DNA of 64,000 bases from Zingiber officinale (GCF_018446385.1 NC_055986.1:79755659-79819658), one strand, 5' to 3'. Shown: positions 1 to 10,294, counted from the first letter of the stretch. Numbers and translations are program-made. The notes: generated by a model from the sequence alone, not told the origin.

Positions 1-1320
1 GACCCATCCGAGTTACTTCATAAGATTTCCTGATCGACTATGTTCTGCGATAGTTTAGAGTCTCCGGTTCCTCCCATGAAGACTCGTCCGAGTTACTTCA
101 TGAGATTTCCCGATCGACTATGTTCTGCGAGAGTTTAGAGTCTCCAGTTCCTCCCATGAAGACCCGTCCGAGTTACTTTATGAGATTTCCTGATCGTCTA
201 TGTTCTGTGATAGTTTAGAGTCTCCGGTTCCTCACATGAAGACCCGTCCGAGTTACTTCATGAGATTTTCCGATCGACTATGTTCTGTGATAGTTTAGAG
301 TCTCCGGTTCCTCCCATGAAGACCCGTCCGAGTTACTTCATGAGATTTCCCGATCGACTATGTTCTGTGATAGTTTAGAGTCTCCGGTTCCTCCAATGAA
401 GACCCGTCTGAGTTACTTCATGAGATTTCTAGACCGACTATGTTCTGTGATAGTTTAGAGTATCTGGTTCCTTCCATAAAGACCCGTCCGAGTTACTTCA
501 TGAGATTTCCCGATCGACTATGTTCTGCGATAGTTTAGAGTCTTCGGTTCCTCCCATGAATACCCGTTCGAGTTACTTCATGAGATTTCCCGATCGACTA
601 TGTTCTGCGATAGTTTAGAGTCTCCGGTTCCTCTCATGAAGACCCGCCCGAGTTACTTCATGAGATTTCCTGATCAACTATGTTCTGCGATAGTTTAGAG
701 TCTCCGGTTCCTCCCATGAAGACCCGTCGGAGTTACTTCATGAGATTTCCCAATCGACTATGTTATGTGATAGTTTAGAGTCTCCGGTTCCTCCCATGAA
801 GACCCGTCCGAGTTACTTCATGAGATTTTCTGATTGACTATGTTCTGCGATAGTTTAGAGTCTCCGGTTCCTCCCATGAAGACCCGTCCGAGTTACTTCA
901 TGAGATTTCTCGATCGACTATGTTCTGTGATAGTTTAGAGTCTCCGGTTCCTCCCATGAAGACCCGTCCGAGTTACTTTATGAGATTTCCTGATCGACTA
1001 TGTTCTGTGATTGTTTAGAGTCTCCGGTTCCTCCCATGAAGACCCGTCCGAGTTACTTCATGAGATTTCCCGATCGACTATGTTCTAAGATAGTTTAGAG
1101 TCTCCGGTTCCTCCCATGAAGACCCGTCCGAGTTACTTCATGAGATTTCCCGATTGACTATGTTCTGTGATAGTTAGAGTCTCCGGTTCCTCTAATGAAG
1201 GCCCGTCCGAGTTACTTCATGAGATTTCTCGATCGACTATGTTCTGCGATAGTTTAGAGTCTCTGGTTCCTCCCATGAAGACCCGTCCGAGTTACTTCAT
1301 GAGATTTCCCGATCGACTAT
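1..1320. repeat. 80-bp minisatellite, about 16.5 copies, in the 3' region of a Tat-type gypsy element
   Basis: A head-to-tail array with an 80-bp period begins at position 1 (probably continuing outside the window) and stops mid-unit near 1320. Units start with GACCCGTCCGAGTTACTTCA and end with TCCTCCCATGAA. The copy starting at 1121 has lost one base, so later copies are shifted by one. Copies differ by scattered substitutions only. The array lies downstream of integrase on the minus strand, which is the 3' untranslated region of the element. Tat-lineage elements are known to carry variable tandem repeats there. No coding potential is seen. Confidence 0.95.
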
Positions 1321-1639
1321 ATTATTATACCAATTTATGATGTTTGTACTGACCTTTTTCTGGATTTTTCTTAGGGGAGTTGAATAGGTCTTTAAGATTT
1401 CCCACTGTTGATTGCTCGAAAAGAGATTAGAAAAGTTCTGCCAATACTTATCAATCTGTATGCACCACATTTATTTTTGTGGCGATATTTGCCTTGCATT
1501 GCATTTATTGAAAGAAATGTAGTACATGAACTGTAAGAATACTTTTCTTCTTTTCATCTGGAACTTACTTCAGATAATTATGATTTGTTCCTTCTGACAT
1601 ATTCTTAAGTAGCATGGTCTTGTTAAGTCCGATAAGGTT
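1321..1639 (-). other. Non-coding 3' region of the Tat-like element
   Basis: This AT-rich stretch lies between the decayed integrase C-terminus and the 80-bp array. No ORF, promoter or repeat was recognised in it. It is assigned to the element by position only. Confidence 0.6.
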
Positions 1640-2690
1640 GTAAATGATTGGCACTCCAGGGACATTCTAGAATTCTTCCTTCAGTATCTTGGAGATAATA
1701 TGAGCTTGATGCGAGCTTTTCCACCACTTTGTGGGTCCTCCCCATTGTGGTGCCAACTTACTGACATCCCCGACAGGTTTGATATGCTTCCATACTAAAT
1801 CTTATACTTGGAAAAATCTGGGGATGCCCCTTTTGTTGTAATTTTGTCTCATTCGTTGTCGGTATGATACGAGACGAGCAGCAGCTATATCTCTAACTTC
1901 CTCTATCAAATCTAGCTCCATGAGTCGTCGACCCTAATTGTCTGCATCATATAATTGTCTTCTATCAGATTCTATTCCCACATCAATGGGAATTATTGCT
2001 TCTCCCCCATAGACTATTTGAAAGGGTGTGATTCCTGTAGCTTCTCGAGGTGTAGTACGATATGCCCAAAGAACGCTGGGTAATTCATCTACCCAGCTAC
2101 CTCCGACATGATCCAGTTTGGTTTTTAAACCCCTTATAATTTCTCTATTGGTTACTTCCGCTTGACCATTACTTTGCGGATAAGCCACAGAGGTAAAGGC
2201 TTGAGTAATATCATAACCTTTGAACCAAGCTAAAATTCTATCTCCTTGAAATTGCCTTCCATTATCAGAGACTAATTTATGAGGAATGCCAAATCTGCAT
2301 ATGATATTTTTCCACAGAAATTTAATAACTGCATCTTCAGTAATCCGGGCAAGTGGTTCTGCTTCTACTCATTTGGAAAAATAATCCACTACTACCAATA
2401 AAAACCTTCTTTGTGCAGCCGCCATAGGAAATGGGCCTACTATGTCCATGCCCCATTGATCGAAGGGACATGAGACTATAGAGGTTTTCAATAACTGTGT
2501 GGGATGATGCGAAATATTTTGATGTTTTTGGCAAGACATACATGTTCTTACCAACTTGTTGGCATCTTCATGTAAAGTAGGCCAAAAATACCCTGCTATA
2601 TAATAAGATTTTACGGGCCAAGGATCTCCCTCCTATATGACTACCACATGAACCTTGATGCACTTCCTATAGAATAAATTGTATATCTTC
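1640..2690 (-). pseudogene. Integrase of Tat-like gypsy element (decayed)
   Basis: Integrase would insert the cDNA of the element. The N-terminal zinc region is readable near 2690-2530: a GSCGSH segment on the histidine side and CMSCQK on the cysteine side. The core follows with WGMDIVGPFP (first Asp), VSDNGRQF (second Asp) and NGQAEVTNREI (Glu), so the DDE triad is visible. The longest open piece is 1934-2188, ending at an in-frame TAA after YDADN. Homology continues past it (MELDLIEEVRDIAAARLVSY, then RQNYNKRGIP) to about 1640 with further stops, so the C-terminal domain is present but broken. Frame changes occur around 2370-2560. Not functional. Confidence 0.85.
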
Positions 2691-3390
2691 CGTGCCGATA
2701 CACTTGAGCAAAGGTATAGAAAAAGCTCTTTTATATAATTGTTCTCCTACCATAGTGTATTGAGCAGCTCTTTTCTTAAATACCCTTGCTTGTTCTGTAT
2801 TACTCGGAAGAGTACATTGCTGTAGATACAATATGATTTGAGCTCTCCAATCGCCTTGAATTTCTGCGTCAGCTTGTCTTTCGATACAAGATATTATCAG
2901 AGTTTGTTCTACTGGCCGATCTAGACTCCATGGCACTATAGCAGAGGCCAGCTTGGCCAATTCATCTGCTACCTGATTCTCAGCTCGAGGAATTTTTTGT
3001 ATATTTACTTCTTGAAACTAGGACTTCAACTTATCGAATGCCTCAGCATATATCTTGAGCCTGTCATTATTAATTTTAAAATTACCTGATAGTTGTTGGG
3101 CTGCTAATTGAGAATCAGAATAAATGAGTACTCGAGCTGCCCCTATATGCCGAGCGGCTTGCAATCCAGCTATCAAAGCTTCATATTCTGCTTCATTATT
3201 AGTAGCTCTGTAATTCAATCTGATAGAGAGTTGAAGTCTGTCTTCTCTTGGAGATATAAGAAGAATACCAATTTCGCTGCCCTGTCTAGTTGAGGAGCCA
3301 TCTACATAAACTTTCCAGATGTTTTCTTCCTCAGGGCCTTGAACTTCTATAATGAAATCTGCTAGAGCTTGTGCCTTGATGCTGAGCGGG
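2691..3390 (-). pseudogene. Second (archaeal-type) RNase H domain of Tat-like element
   Basis: This domain would degrade the RNA strand of the RNA-DNA hybrid. Motifs in order are KVYVDGSST (first Asp, about 3310), NNEAEYEALIAGL (Glu, about 3190), YSDSQLAAQQL (Asp, about 3130) and a C-terminal RAENQVADELAKLAS (about 2960). A duplicate RNase H of this kind next to integrase is a hallmark of the Tat clade. It is out of frame with the upstream RT: the RT frame ends at SASRHKL, while the expected IKAQALADF continuation is in another frame at about 3385, indicating a single-base indel. A stop is also present near 3018. The stretch 2667-2960 runs on towards integrase. Confidence 0.8.
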
Positions 3391-4894
3391 GTTGATATTG
3401 TATGTCATATTCACCAAGTTCAGTGGTCCATTTGATCAACCGACCTGATGCCTCTGGGTTGAGTAACACCCGTCTAAGAGTACTGTTGGTTAATACAATA
3501 ATTTCATGTGCTAAGAAATATGGGGGCAACCTCCGAGCGGTCAATACTAGTGCATAAGCCAATTTCTCTAGTGTAGTATATCTACACTCAGCTCCTTTTA
3601 ATAAATGGCTAGAAAAATATACAGGTTGTTGTTCCTTTCCTTCTTGTCTAACTAATACAGAGCCTACAACATTTTCATTAGCCGACAAATATACCCAGAG
3701 GGTCTCTCCTACTATAGGCTTAGCTAATATAGGAAGAGTAGACAAGTAATCTTTTAACTCTTGGAAGGTCTTATCACATTCCTCGTTCCACTGAAATTTG
3801 TTTGCCTTCATGAGTAGTTTAAAGAAATGGAAGCTACAATCAGCCGACCTGGAAATGAACCTAGACAAGGCTATAATCTGGCCAGTCAGTCTTTGAGCTT
3901 CTCTCATATTGCGCGGAGGCTCCATGTTCTGAAGTGCCTTTACTTTGCTCGGGTTGGCCTCTATTCCTCGCTCGGACACCATATACCCCAGGAATTTTCC
4001 CCCTTTCACTCCGAATAAACATTTGCTCGGATTTAACTTGAGCCCATATTGTCTCAATGTCTTGCAGGTCTCCTCTACATCCCTGCACAGATCAACAGCT
4101 TGAAGAGACTTAATTAAGATATCATCAACATATACTTCCATATTTCTCCCAATCTGCTTCTGGAAGACCTTATTCATAAGCCTTTGATAAGTTGCTCCTG
4201 TATTTTTTAGTCCGAAGGGCATAGCATTATAACAATAAGTACCTTCAGATGTTATGAAACTGACCTTTTCTTGATCTTCTTTAGCTAAGGGAACCTGATG
4301 ATAGCCTTGATAAGCGTCTAGCATAGAGATGTACTCACACCCAGCAGTGGAGTCTACCAATTGATCAATCTTGGGTAATGGATAATAATCTTTTGGGCAA
4401 GCCTTGTTGAGATCCCATAAATCAATGCATACTCGCCATTTGTTTCCTGTCTTAGAGACTAATACCACATTAGCTAACCAGCTAGGAAATTGTACCTCCC
4501 TGATGTAACCAGCCTCCATAAGTTTAGTTATTTCTTCTTTGATGATTTGGTTCTGTTTCGCGCTAAAATTCCTCTTCCTTTGCATGACTGGGCGGGCATC
4601 TGGGAAGACGTGTAAGGAATGCTCCATGACTGTAGGAGAAACGCCCGAGACTTCTTTGGGCGTCCAGGCAAATACATCATTATTCTTCTTTAGGCATTGT
4701 ACGAATTCGGCTTTCAGAGTGGGCTCAAGATCAGCCGCAACATATGTAGTAGCTTCAGGCCGACCGGTTTGAATATGAACTTCTTCCTTTTCTTCATAAA
4801 CTAGAACAGGCTGCTTCTCCTGAATGGCATTGACTTCCATTTTTTGAATCTTTCGGGCAACGTTAGCTTCAGCCCGAACTATTCTACATAACAT
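3362..4894 (-). CDS. Reverse transcriptase with Ty3-type RNase H, Tat-like element
   Basis: An open 510-codon segment of pol. RT motifs in order: KWRVCIDLWDLNKACPKD (about residues 152-169), MLDAYQGYHQ with the first catalytic Asp (191-200), NAMPFGLKNTGATYQ (223-236) and YVDDILIKS with the catalytic Asp pair (255-263). The connection and RNase H follow (about 390-500), but the first RNase H acidic site reads LWVYLSANENVVGSVL without Asp, as is common in the Tat clade, where the second RNase H takes over. It overlaps the protease frame by 16 bases in a different frame, and is frameshifted from the second RNase H at its 3' end. The domain is intact by eye, but the polyprotein is broken. The listed start is simply the first Met of the segment. 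Confidence 0.85.
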   Translation of the reverse strand: MLCRIVRAEANVARKIQKMEVNAIQEKQPVLVYEEKEEVHIQTGRPEATTYVAADLEPTLKAEFVQCLKKNNDVFAWTPKEVSGVSPTVMEHSLHVFPDARPVMQRKRNFSAKQNQIIKEEITKLMEAGYIREVQFPSWLANVVLVSKTGNKWRVCIDLWDLNKACPKDYYPLPKIDQLVDSTAGCEYISMLDAYQGYHQVPLAKEDQEKVSFITSEGTYCYNAMPFGLKNTGATYQRLMNKVFQKQIGRNMEVYVDDILIKSLQAVDLCRDVEETCKTLRQYGLKLNPSKCLFGVKGGKFLGYMVSERGIEANPSKVKALQNMEPPRNMREAQRLTGQIIALSRFISRSADCSFHFFKLLMKANKFQWNEECDKTFQELKDYLSTLPILAKPIVGETLWVYLSANENVVGSVLVRQEGKEQQPVYFSSHLLKGAECRYTTLEKLAYALVLTARRLPPYFLAHEIIVLTNSTLRRVLLNPEASGRLIKWTTELGEYDIQYQPRSASRHKL

Positions 4895-5604
4895 TTTCGG
4901 GCTGTCTTCTGATCACCCCGCACCTCCCCAACTTGGTCATCAATAGGAAATTTAATTTTCTGACAAAAAGTAGAAACGACCACCCCAAACTCGTTTAGAG
5001 CCGGTCGACCTAGTATCACATTATAAGAGGATGGAGCGTCTACCACCATGAAATAAGATCTCCTTGTTCTCATCAGAGGCTCCTCTCCTAGAGATATGTC
5101 CAACTTTATTTGACCCAGTGGTTGTACTTCGTTGCCCGTGAATCCATATAGTGGAGTGACCATCTGTTGAAGTTCACTCGGGTCAATCTGTAATTGATCG
5201 AAAGCCTTTTTGAATATGATATTGACAGAACTGCCCGTGTCTATGAAGGTACGAGAAATAGCGTAGTTGGCTATCACAACTTTGATAATCAGGGCATCAT
5301 CATGGGGTATTTCTACTCCCTCAAGATCTCTAGGCCCAAAACTTATCTCGGGACCAGCTGCTCGTTCCATGCTAAATCCCACGGCATGAATTTCCAGTCT
5401 TCGGGCATGTGCTTTTCTGGCCCTATTAGAATCCCCATCAGTGGGCCCGCCTGCAATCATATTAATATTGCCCCGAGCGGCATTACTTCTGTTTTCTTCT
5501 TGTCGAGTTGTCATGGCTTCAGAAGGAGCTTTTTCCGATACTTGACTTGTACCGGCCGGGGTGGGCAATGCATCCTGTCGAGGCTCGACCGGGCGATATT
5601 CCAA
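4879..5604 (-). CDS. Protease region of Tat-like gypsy polyprotein
   Basis: An open 241-codon segment. The aspartic protease site FIDTGSSVNII lies near residues 117-127, with the typical downstream NVILGRPALNEFG (about 195-207). The N-terminal 70 residues are low complexity and represent the gag-protease linker. It would cleave the Gag-Pol polyprotein. It ends ARKCYVE followed by a stop just inside the RT segment, where RT continues in another frame, so a frameshift separates them. The gag frame ends about 45 bases upstream (5650). The Met start is arbitrary because this is part of a polyprotein. Confidence 0.8.
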   Translation of the reverse strand: MEYRPVEPRQDALPTPAGTSQVSEKAPSEAMTTRQEENRSNAARGNINMIAGGPTDGDSNRARKAHARRLEIHAVGFSMERAAGPEISFGPRDLEGVEIPHDDALIIKVVIANYAISRTFIDTGSSVNIIFKKAFDQLQIDPSELQQMVTPLYGFTGNEVQPLGQIKLDISLGEEPLMRTRRSYFMVVDAPSSYNVILGRPALNEFGVVVSTFCQKIKFPIDDQVGEVRGDQKTARKCYVE

Positions 5605-5649
5605 CTTGAGCGGACTTTGCTGTCTAGGGTAGTGCTGCCGATAATAATT

Positions 5650-6801
5650 TTACCTCTGATAACGCTCCCTATTAGCTCGTTTATTTCTTAAAACAAAACA
5701 GTCTTCAGTATGATGACTGCTAGTTTTATGATAAGTACACCATCTTCTTGGTGCCTCTGGCTGTATCTCCACATGTTGTACAGCCTGTGGACGATATTCT
5801 GGTTGACGGTGAGGTGGATGAGTTGCTCTAGGCCCTCTTGGTGGAGGAACAGGGGCTGGAGCTTTCTCCTTAACTTGGATAGGAGAAGAGGTAACACCCT
5901 CCTTCCTACGGGCGGCTTGAGCTTCTTCCACATTAATGAATTCGGTAGCACGCTCAATCAAGGAATCAAAATTAACAGGAGGATTTCTCACTAAATCTTT
6001 AAAGAAATCATTATCATTTAAACCCTGAGAGAAAGCGCTTACTAATATTTCAGTGGTAGCATTAGGTACATCAATAGTTACCTGATTGAACCTTTTGATG
6101 TAAGCTCGGATGGATTCTTTGGATGCTTGCTTAATTGAAAATAGACTCCAAGGAGTCTTATGATACCTCTTGTTGCTGGAAAAATTGTGTAGAAAAACTT
6201 TCTTGAAGTCTTTAAATTTTCGAATAGACTTCTCTGGCAGTCTTTTAAACCAGCGTTGTGCGGCTCCTCAGAGGGTAGTAAGAAAGATCCGACATTTTTC
6301 CCCATCAGAAAATTATTATAATAATGCTACATTTTCAAATTTCAATAGATGGTCTTCTGGATCTGTTGTTCCATTGTACTCGCCGATTTGAAGATTTTGA
6401 TATCGCTTAGGAAGCGGATCATCCAATACACTCTGAGAGAATGGAGAGATGACTTTTTCTGGCGAGCTATCACTAGTTATCATTTTGATCTTACGCTTTT
6501 CTCTATCAAGTGCTTCGCCAGAGGGTTCCTGAAACACGGGCCTTCGACCCCCCTGCTCCATGGGAGTGCGAAGAAAGGCTCATGGACGTCTTCTCGGAGA
6601 AACGACAACTGGGGGAAAATACGCATGTTCCTCTTCTTCTGGCTCTTTTCCTTTCCGATGCTCAGTAGTTGAAATCACTAGATTATGAGCTGTTGGTAGA
6701 GTAGCCCCAGTTGGAGCCTGAAGTTGTTGTTGTTGTTGTTGTAAGGCTTTCTGTACATGAGAATTGATGAGGAATAGTGAGTAGGTTTGATTTTCCGGCA
6801 T
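5650..6801 (-). pseudogene. Gag of Tat-like gypsy element (frameshifted)
   Basis: Gag would form the virus-like particle. The likely start is the ATG at 6801 (MPENQTYSLF), just downstream of the PBS. A glutamine run (LQQQQQQLQ) is encoded near 6720-6745. The capsid-type Retrotrans_gag signature GAAQRWFKRLP is near 6260, but in a different frame from its surroundings. The C-terminal piece 5650-5991 is open and carries a degenerate zinc-knuckle motif CTYHKTSSHHTEDC of the kind seen in Tat elements. At least two frame changes (about 6570 and 6310) and an early stop prevent a full product. Confidence 0.8.
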
Positions 6802-6833
6802 CTTCCATCTTGTAGTCTCAGATTCAGGTGAAG

Positions 6834-6853
6834 TTCCCACAAACGGTGCCAAA
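6834..6853 (-). promoter_or_regulatory. Primer binding site of Tat-like element
   Basis: On the minus strand this reads TTTGGCACCGTTTGTGGGAA, immediately inside the LTR end at 6856. This form of PBS is typical of Tat-lineage gypsy elements. It fixes the element's orientation and the LTR inner boundary. Confidence 0.8.
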
Positions 6854-7263
6854 TTTGATCCTGTCTGAGAAGCTGGACAAGACGGAGATCCGGGAGAAAG
6901 AAACCCACCGCTGATGGAGAATAATGCCTAGAGAACGCTGATCCGAGAAACCCAAAGTGGATCCTAGAAGATGAAGCCCCCAAATGTCCTCTCGAGGCAA
7001 GATACTAATGGCGATGAGGAGATCCGATCGAAGAACACCGGCTTCGAAACTCCCAAGGCTTCCTGCGCACAAGAGACCAACCGACACTACCGTCAGTGAC
7101 CTAAGACCGGGGTGGGAATCCCTGGCTAGGCCCTCCGACGCTCAAGTCAGTAATCTTCTCTTGGTGTGGAAGAAGGAGATAGAAGATGAACAATGGTTGA
7201 AGAATTAGGGTTATGAACGTACGCAATGAGGTGAACTTACCTCGCCAACGGAGAGGATTCCCC

Positions 7264-7271
7264 TTTTTATA
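7264..7271 (-). promoter_or_regulatory. Putative TATA box of Tat-like LTR
   Basis: TATAAAAA on the minus strand inside GGTATAAAAAGGG. It is placed as expected for transcription leftward into gag, about 410 bp from the LTR inner end. Confidence 0.55.
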
Positions 7272-7804
7272 CCACTTCATATAACCTTCGTAGTCATGAA
7301 GTGGACCCTGGTTTGTTAGTGTTTGTTATGAGATGACGTAAGCTGTGTACTTGTGGTAAATGACTTTTAAGGAATCTTCTTTGTACCCCAGATGTACCTT
7401 CTTTGTCGTCTAGTACCTGTAAAATAATCTGAAAATATATTTTCTGCCAAAATATATATAACACCTGTTATACAATCATATACTGCAAATATCTTCATTA
7501 ATCATTTTATTGAAAATACTACTTCTCTTCTGTATCACAAGTTCTCTTAAGGTATTTCTATCTTTCCTACTTGTGCCTCCTGTTTTACTATATTATATAT
7601 AACTTTGTTCCTTGTATTGATTGAGGCTGAGCTTAATTCAGTTTGATCAATTATTATTACTTCTCAAGAGGCTTAGTGCTCGTTCGTGCTACTCTATGTT
7701 TATTATCCTAACTGGCACCAGATTAAATCTTATCAAGTATGTAATTTTTATCAAGTATCTTGTCAAGGTATTATTCAGCCTGACTGATGTTTGACTCTCC
7801 TTTT

Positions 7805-8612
7805 TAAAGGTATGTCTCGACCGATATTGACCTACTTACTTGGAAGTACATCCTGATCGATATTGGTCTACCTCCTAAGAGGTATATTTTGGTCAACAAT
7901 GATCTAATCACTTGGAAGTATATCCTGACCGGTATTGGCATACTTACTTGGAAGTATATCCCGGCCAATATTGGCCTACCTCCTTAGAGGTATATCTCGG
8001 TCGACAATGATCTAATCACTTGGAAATATATCCCGACCGGTATTGGTCTACATCCTTAGAGGTATATTTCAGTCAACAATGATCTAATCACTTGGAAGTA
8101 TATCTCGACCGGTATAGGCCTACTTACTTGGAACTATATCCCGGCCGATATTGGCCTACCTCCTTAGAGGTATATCTCGGTCGACAATGATCTAATCACT
8201 TGGAAATATATCCCGACCGGTATTGGCCTACTTACTTGGAAGTATATCCCGACCGATATTGGCCTACCTCCTTAGAGGTATATCTCGGTCGACAATGATC
8301 TAATCACTTGGAAATATATCCCGACCGGTATTGGCCTACTTACTTGGAAGTATATTCCGCCTGATATTGGCCTACCTCCTTAGAGGTATATCTCGGTTGA
8401 CAATGATCTAATCACTTTGAAGTATATCCCGACCGGTATTGGCCTACTTACTTGGAAGTATATCCCGGTTGATATTGGCCTACCTCCTTAGAGGTATATC
8501 TCGATCGATAATGATCTAATCACTTGGAAGTATATCCCGACCGGTATTGGCCTACTTACTTGAAAGAATATCCCGGCCGATATTGGCCTACCTCCTTAGA
8601 GGTATATCTCCT
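7805..8612. repeat. 36-bp tandem array organised as 108-bp trimers in LTR U3
   Basis: Related 36-bp subunits (consensus like ACTTGGAAGTATATCCCGAC plus CGGTATTGGCCTACTT) are grouped in threes. The marker GATCTAATCA recurs at 7901, 8009, 8081, 8189, 8297, 8405 and 8513. The spacing is 108 bp except for one 72-bp step, where a single subunit is missing. This is a small higher-order repeat inside U3, upstream of the TATA box. Confidence 0.9.
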
Positions 8613-8654
8613 TTCCCTTCCTTATCGGGGACCCATGAAACCTAACCCATATCA

Positions 8655-9765
8655 CATGGTAATTAAGTACAATCACAACATTCCACACAAGATCAAATAG
8701 ATACAAAATAGGACAAAATCATAGAAATGGGAAATTGGCATATCCACAAGAGTTTTACATCAAGATTTCCTTACAAATACTCCCTCCATCCTAGAACAAG
8801 ATATCTACTCCATAAATCAAATAAAGAATCCGAAAGAAACAAAGATTACAAGCATTTCTAAACCCTCAAATCCAAGAAAGGAGAGAAGGAAAACTTATCT
8901 ACGGAGAAGAATGGTCTTCGGATCTAATCCTTCGATCTTGGAGTCGAATCGGTGAAGATCTTCCCTTAGATCGCCCAGAAATCCACCCATGAATGGAAGG
9001 AATCACCCAAATCTTCCTTTCTCCCAAAAGGGAGAAGATCCCCTTTCAAATCAAGGAGGAAAGCTTATATAGAGGTGAGGTTTGGGCACCACACGACCCC
9101 GAGGCACGACCGTGTGAGGTTCACACAGCCTGCCTCACTTCCCTCTCTGCACAACTCACACGACCGTGCGTGAGACACGACCGTGGCACACCCAACATCT
9201 GCTATCTTCGCATGGCCGTGTAGATCTACACGACCATGCCATTCTTCTCTTCTGGAAACCTTACACGAACGTGTGGTTCACATGGCCATGTTATTTTTCT
9301 CCTCTGGAAACCATACACGGTCGTGTAAATCTACACGGCCATGTAAGTCTTCAACACTGGAATGCTAATATGACCGTGTACTACACACGGCCTGCTCTTG
9401 CTAGCTCCATATCTTGACACGGTCATGTGAGGTTCACACGGTCGTGGCAACTTCCTTCTCTGTTTCAGCTACTTGGCAAGAAATCTTCACACGGCCAGGG
9501 CAACCCCCTATGGCAGGGTCGTGTGAGGTTCAGGAATGATGCCTTCCTCCTTTGCTCTGCTTAAAGATTTGGCCTTGAACATGAAATCTTCACCAAATTC
9601 GACTCCTGTGTACAAAAATTACCCAAAAGCAGATCTCCGAACAAAAAGAGTAAATATGCTAAAAGGAAAGCTGAAAGTACAAAAATACATAGACAAAGCA
9701 AGTACAAAGTATGTGAATGTGTGTCAAAACATGCTAACAAGTGTATACAATCTACGCACATCACA
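8655..9765 (-). repeat. Truncated 3' LTR of Athila-like element A
   Basis: It aligns with 21544-22652 of the complete LTR and ends ...TCACA at 9765, next to a polypurine-tract complement. The outer ~630 bp are on the other side of the Tat insertion, outside the window. It contains the CACGRCCGTG palindrome cluster (about 9090-9530). Confidence 0.85.
9090..9530. repeat. Cluster of CACGRCCGTG-type palindromes in Athila-like LTR
   Basis: A dozen or more variants of CACGACCGTG, CACGGTCGTG and CATGGCCGTG occur here, many paired into larger inverted repeats. The best is 9211-9238, arms CATGGCCGTGTAGA and TCTACACGACCATG (one mismatch). The same cluster is in the other LTR at about 21975-22420. Confidence 0.85.
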
Positions 9766-9801
9766 CCTCCAGACATAAACATTTGCTTGTCCTCAAGCAA
9801 A
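9766..9801 (-). promoter_or_regulatory. Polypurine tract and adjacent hairpin, element A
   Basis: CCTCCAGACATAAAC on the plus strand is a slightly mutated copy of the PPT complement CCCCCAGACTTAAAC seen in element B. It is followed by stem TTTGCTTG, loop TCCT and stem CAAGCAAA (9782-9801). Confidence 0.7.
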
Positions 9802-9953
9802 ATGTCGCAATCATGATTCATATATTCAACAATACATCATAATCCTTAATGCACTCTTCTAACTCTATCCACAAGTTTCATTAATGAGCATAATCATAGA
9901 AATAAACCTAGTAAGGCTTAAGCATAAGTCTCTTGTGTATGGTGTAAATAAGT

Positions 9954-10276
9954 AACTCAAAACCCTTCAAGTTTCAATCTATGTCCTATTCAAGTCGTCA
10001 TCAAGTTTGAATTCCTAATATTTCCAGTGATAGACAAGTAACCAGTGATAGACACTTACTTGCCACACACTTGGTTCATATTTCTCAATCAACCCAAGGT
10101 CTCAAAGGCGTGCTCAATCTCAAGAGAAGCTAAGTAGCCATTTCCCATGTAACCTAACTCGGTCTCAAAGGGGTGATAACTCAAAACCCTTCAAGTTTCA
10201 ATCTATGTCCTAGTCAAGTCATCATCAAGTTTGAATTTCTAATGTTTCCAGTGATAGACAAGTAACCAGTGATAGG
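9954..10276. repeat. 224-bp direct duplication in the Athila-like 3' region
   Basis: AACTCAAAACCCTTCAAG begins at 9954 and again at 10178, giving a period of 224 bp. The second copy is interrupted by the TR-GAG insertion at 10277 and resumes at 17358. Internal B has the same duplication at 22841 and 23065, so it predates the doubling of the element. Confidence 0.85.
10272..10276. repeat. Target-site duplication of TR-GAG element
   Basis: ATAGG here, ATATG at 17353-17357: five bases with one mismatch. The uninterrupted site in internal B reads ATAGG followed by CACTTACTTG, confirming the insertion point. Confidence 0.8.
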
Positions 10277-10294
10277 TGTTGGTGCAACATCCCT

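Larger units (their letters stand above)
1..8654 (-). mobile_element. Ty3/gypsy retrotransposon, Tat-like lineage, 5' end complete, 3' end outside window
   Basis: Reading leftward on the minus strand the order is 5' LTR (8654-6856), PBS, gag, protease, RT with RNase H, a second RNase H, integrase and a 3' region with a minisatellite. RT before integrase defines Ty3/gypsy. A second, archaeal-type RNase H between RT/RNase H and integrase, together with the PBS form TTTGGCACCGTTTGTGGGAA, points to the Tat clade. The LTR ends are TGAT and ATCA. The base after the LTR (8655) begins CATGG, exactly where homology to the neighbouring Athila-like LTR starts (compare 21544), so the element was inserted into that LTR. 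Several frameshifts and stops make it non-functional. The 3' LTR and the second target duplication are not in the window. Confidence 0.88.
6856..8654 (-). repeat. 5' LTR of Tat-like element (1.80 kb)
   Basis: The inner end is set by the PBS, with plus-strand TGAT at 6856. The outer end is ATCA at 8654, the last base before homology with the Athila-like LTR begins. The ends form a short TGAT/ATCA inverted repeat. The TATA box at 7264-7271 puts U3 at about 7270-8654 and R-U5 at about 6856-7235. Most of distal U3 is the 36/108-bp tandem array. The mate LTR is outside the window, so the boundaries rest on PBS position and on alignment of the interrupted target. Confidence 0.75.

Noticed and set aside
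1..1320. CRISPR array
   Set aside because: The repeat is contiguous with no unique spacers, in a plant retrotransposon 3' region.
3108..3293. Plus-strand ORFs across the Tat-like pol and gag (for example 5194-5691, 6349-6672)
   Set aside because: Antisense shadows of recognised minus-strand domains.
9166..9417. ORFs with TRPCHSSLLET-like peptides in Athila-like LTRs (also 22047-22304)
   Set aside because: Produced by the CACGRCCGTG palindrome cluster; three overlapping frames are open at once.
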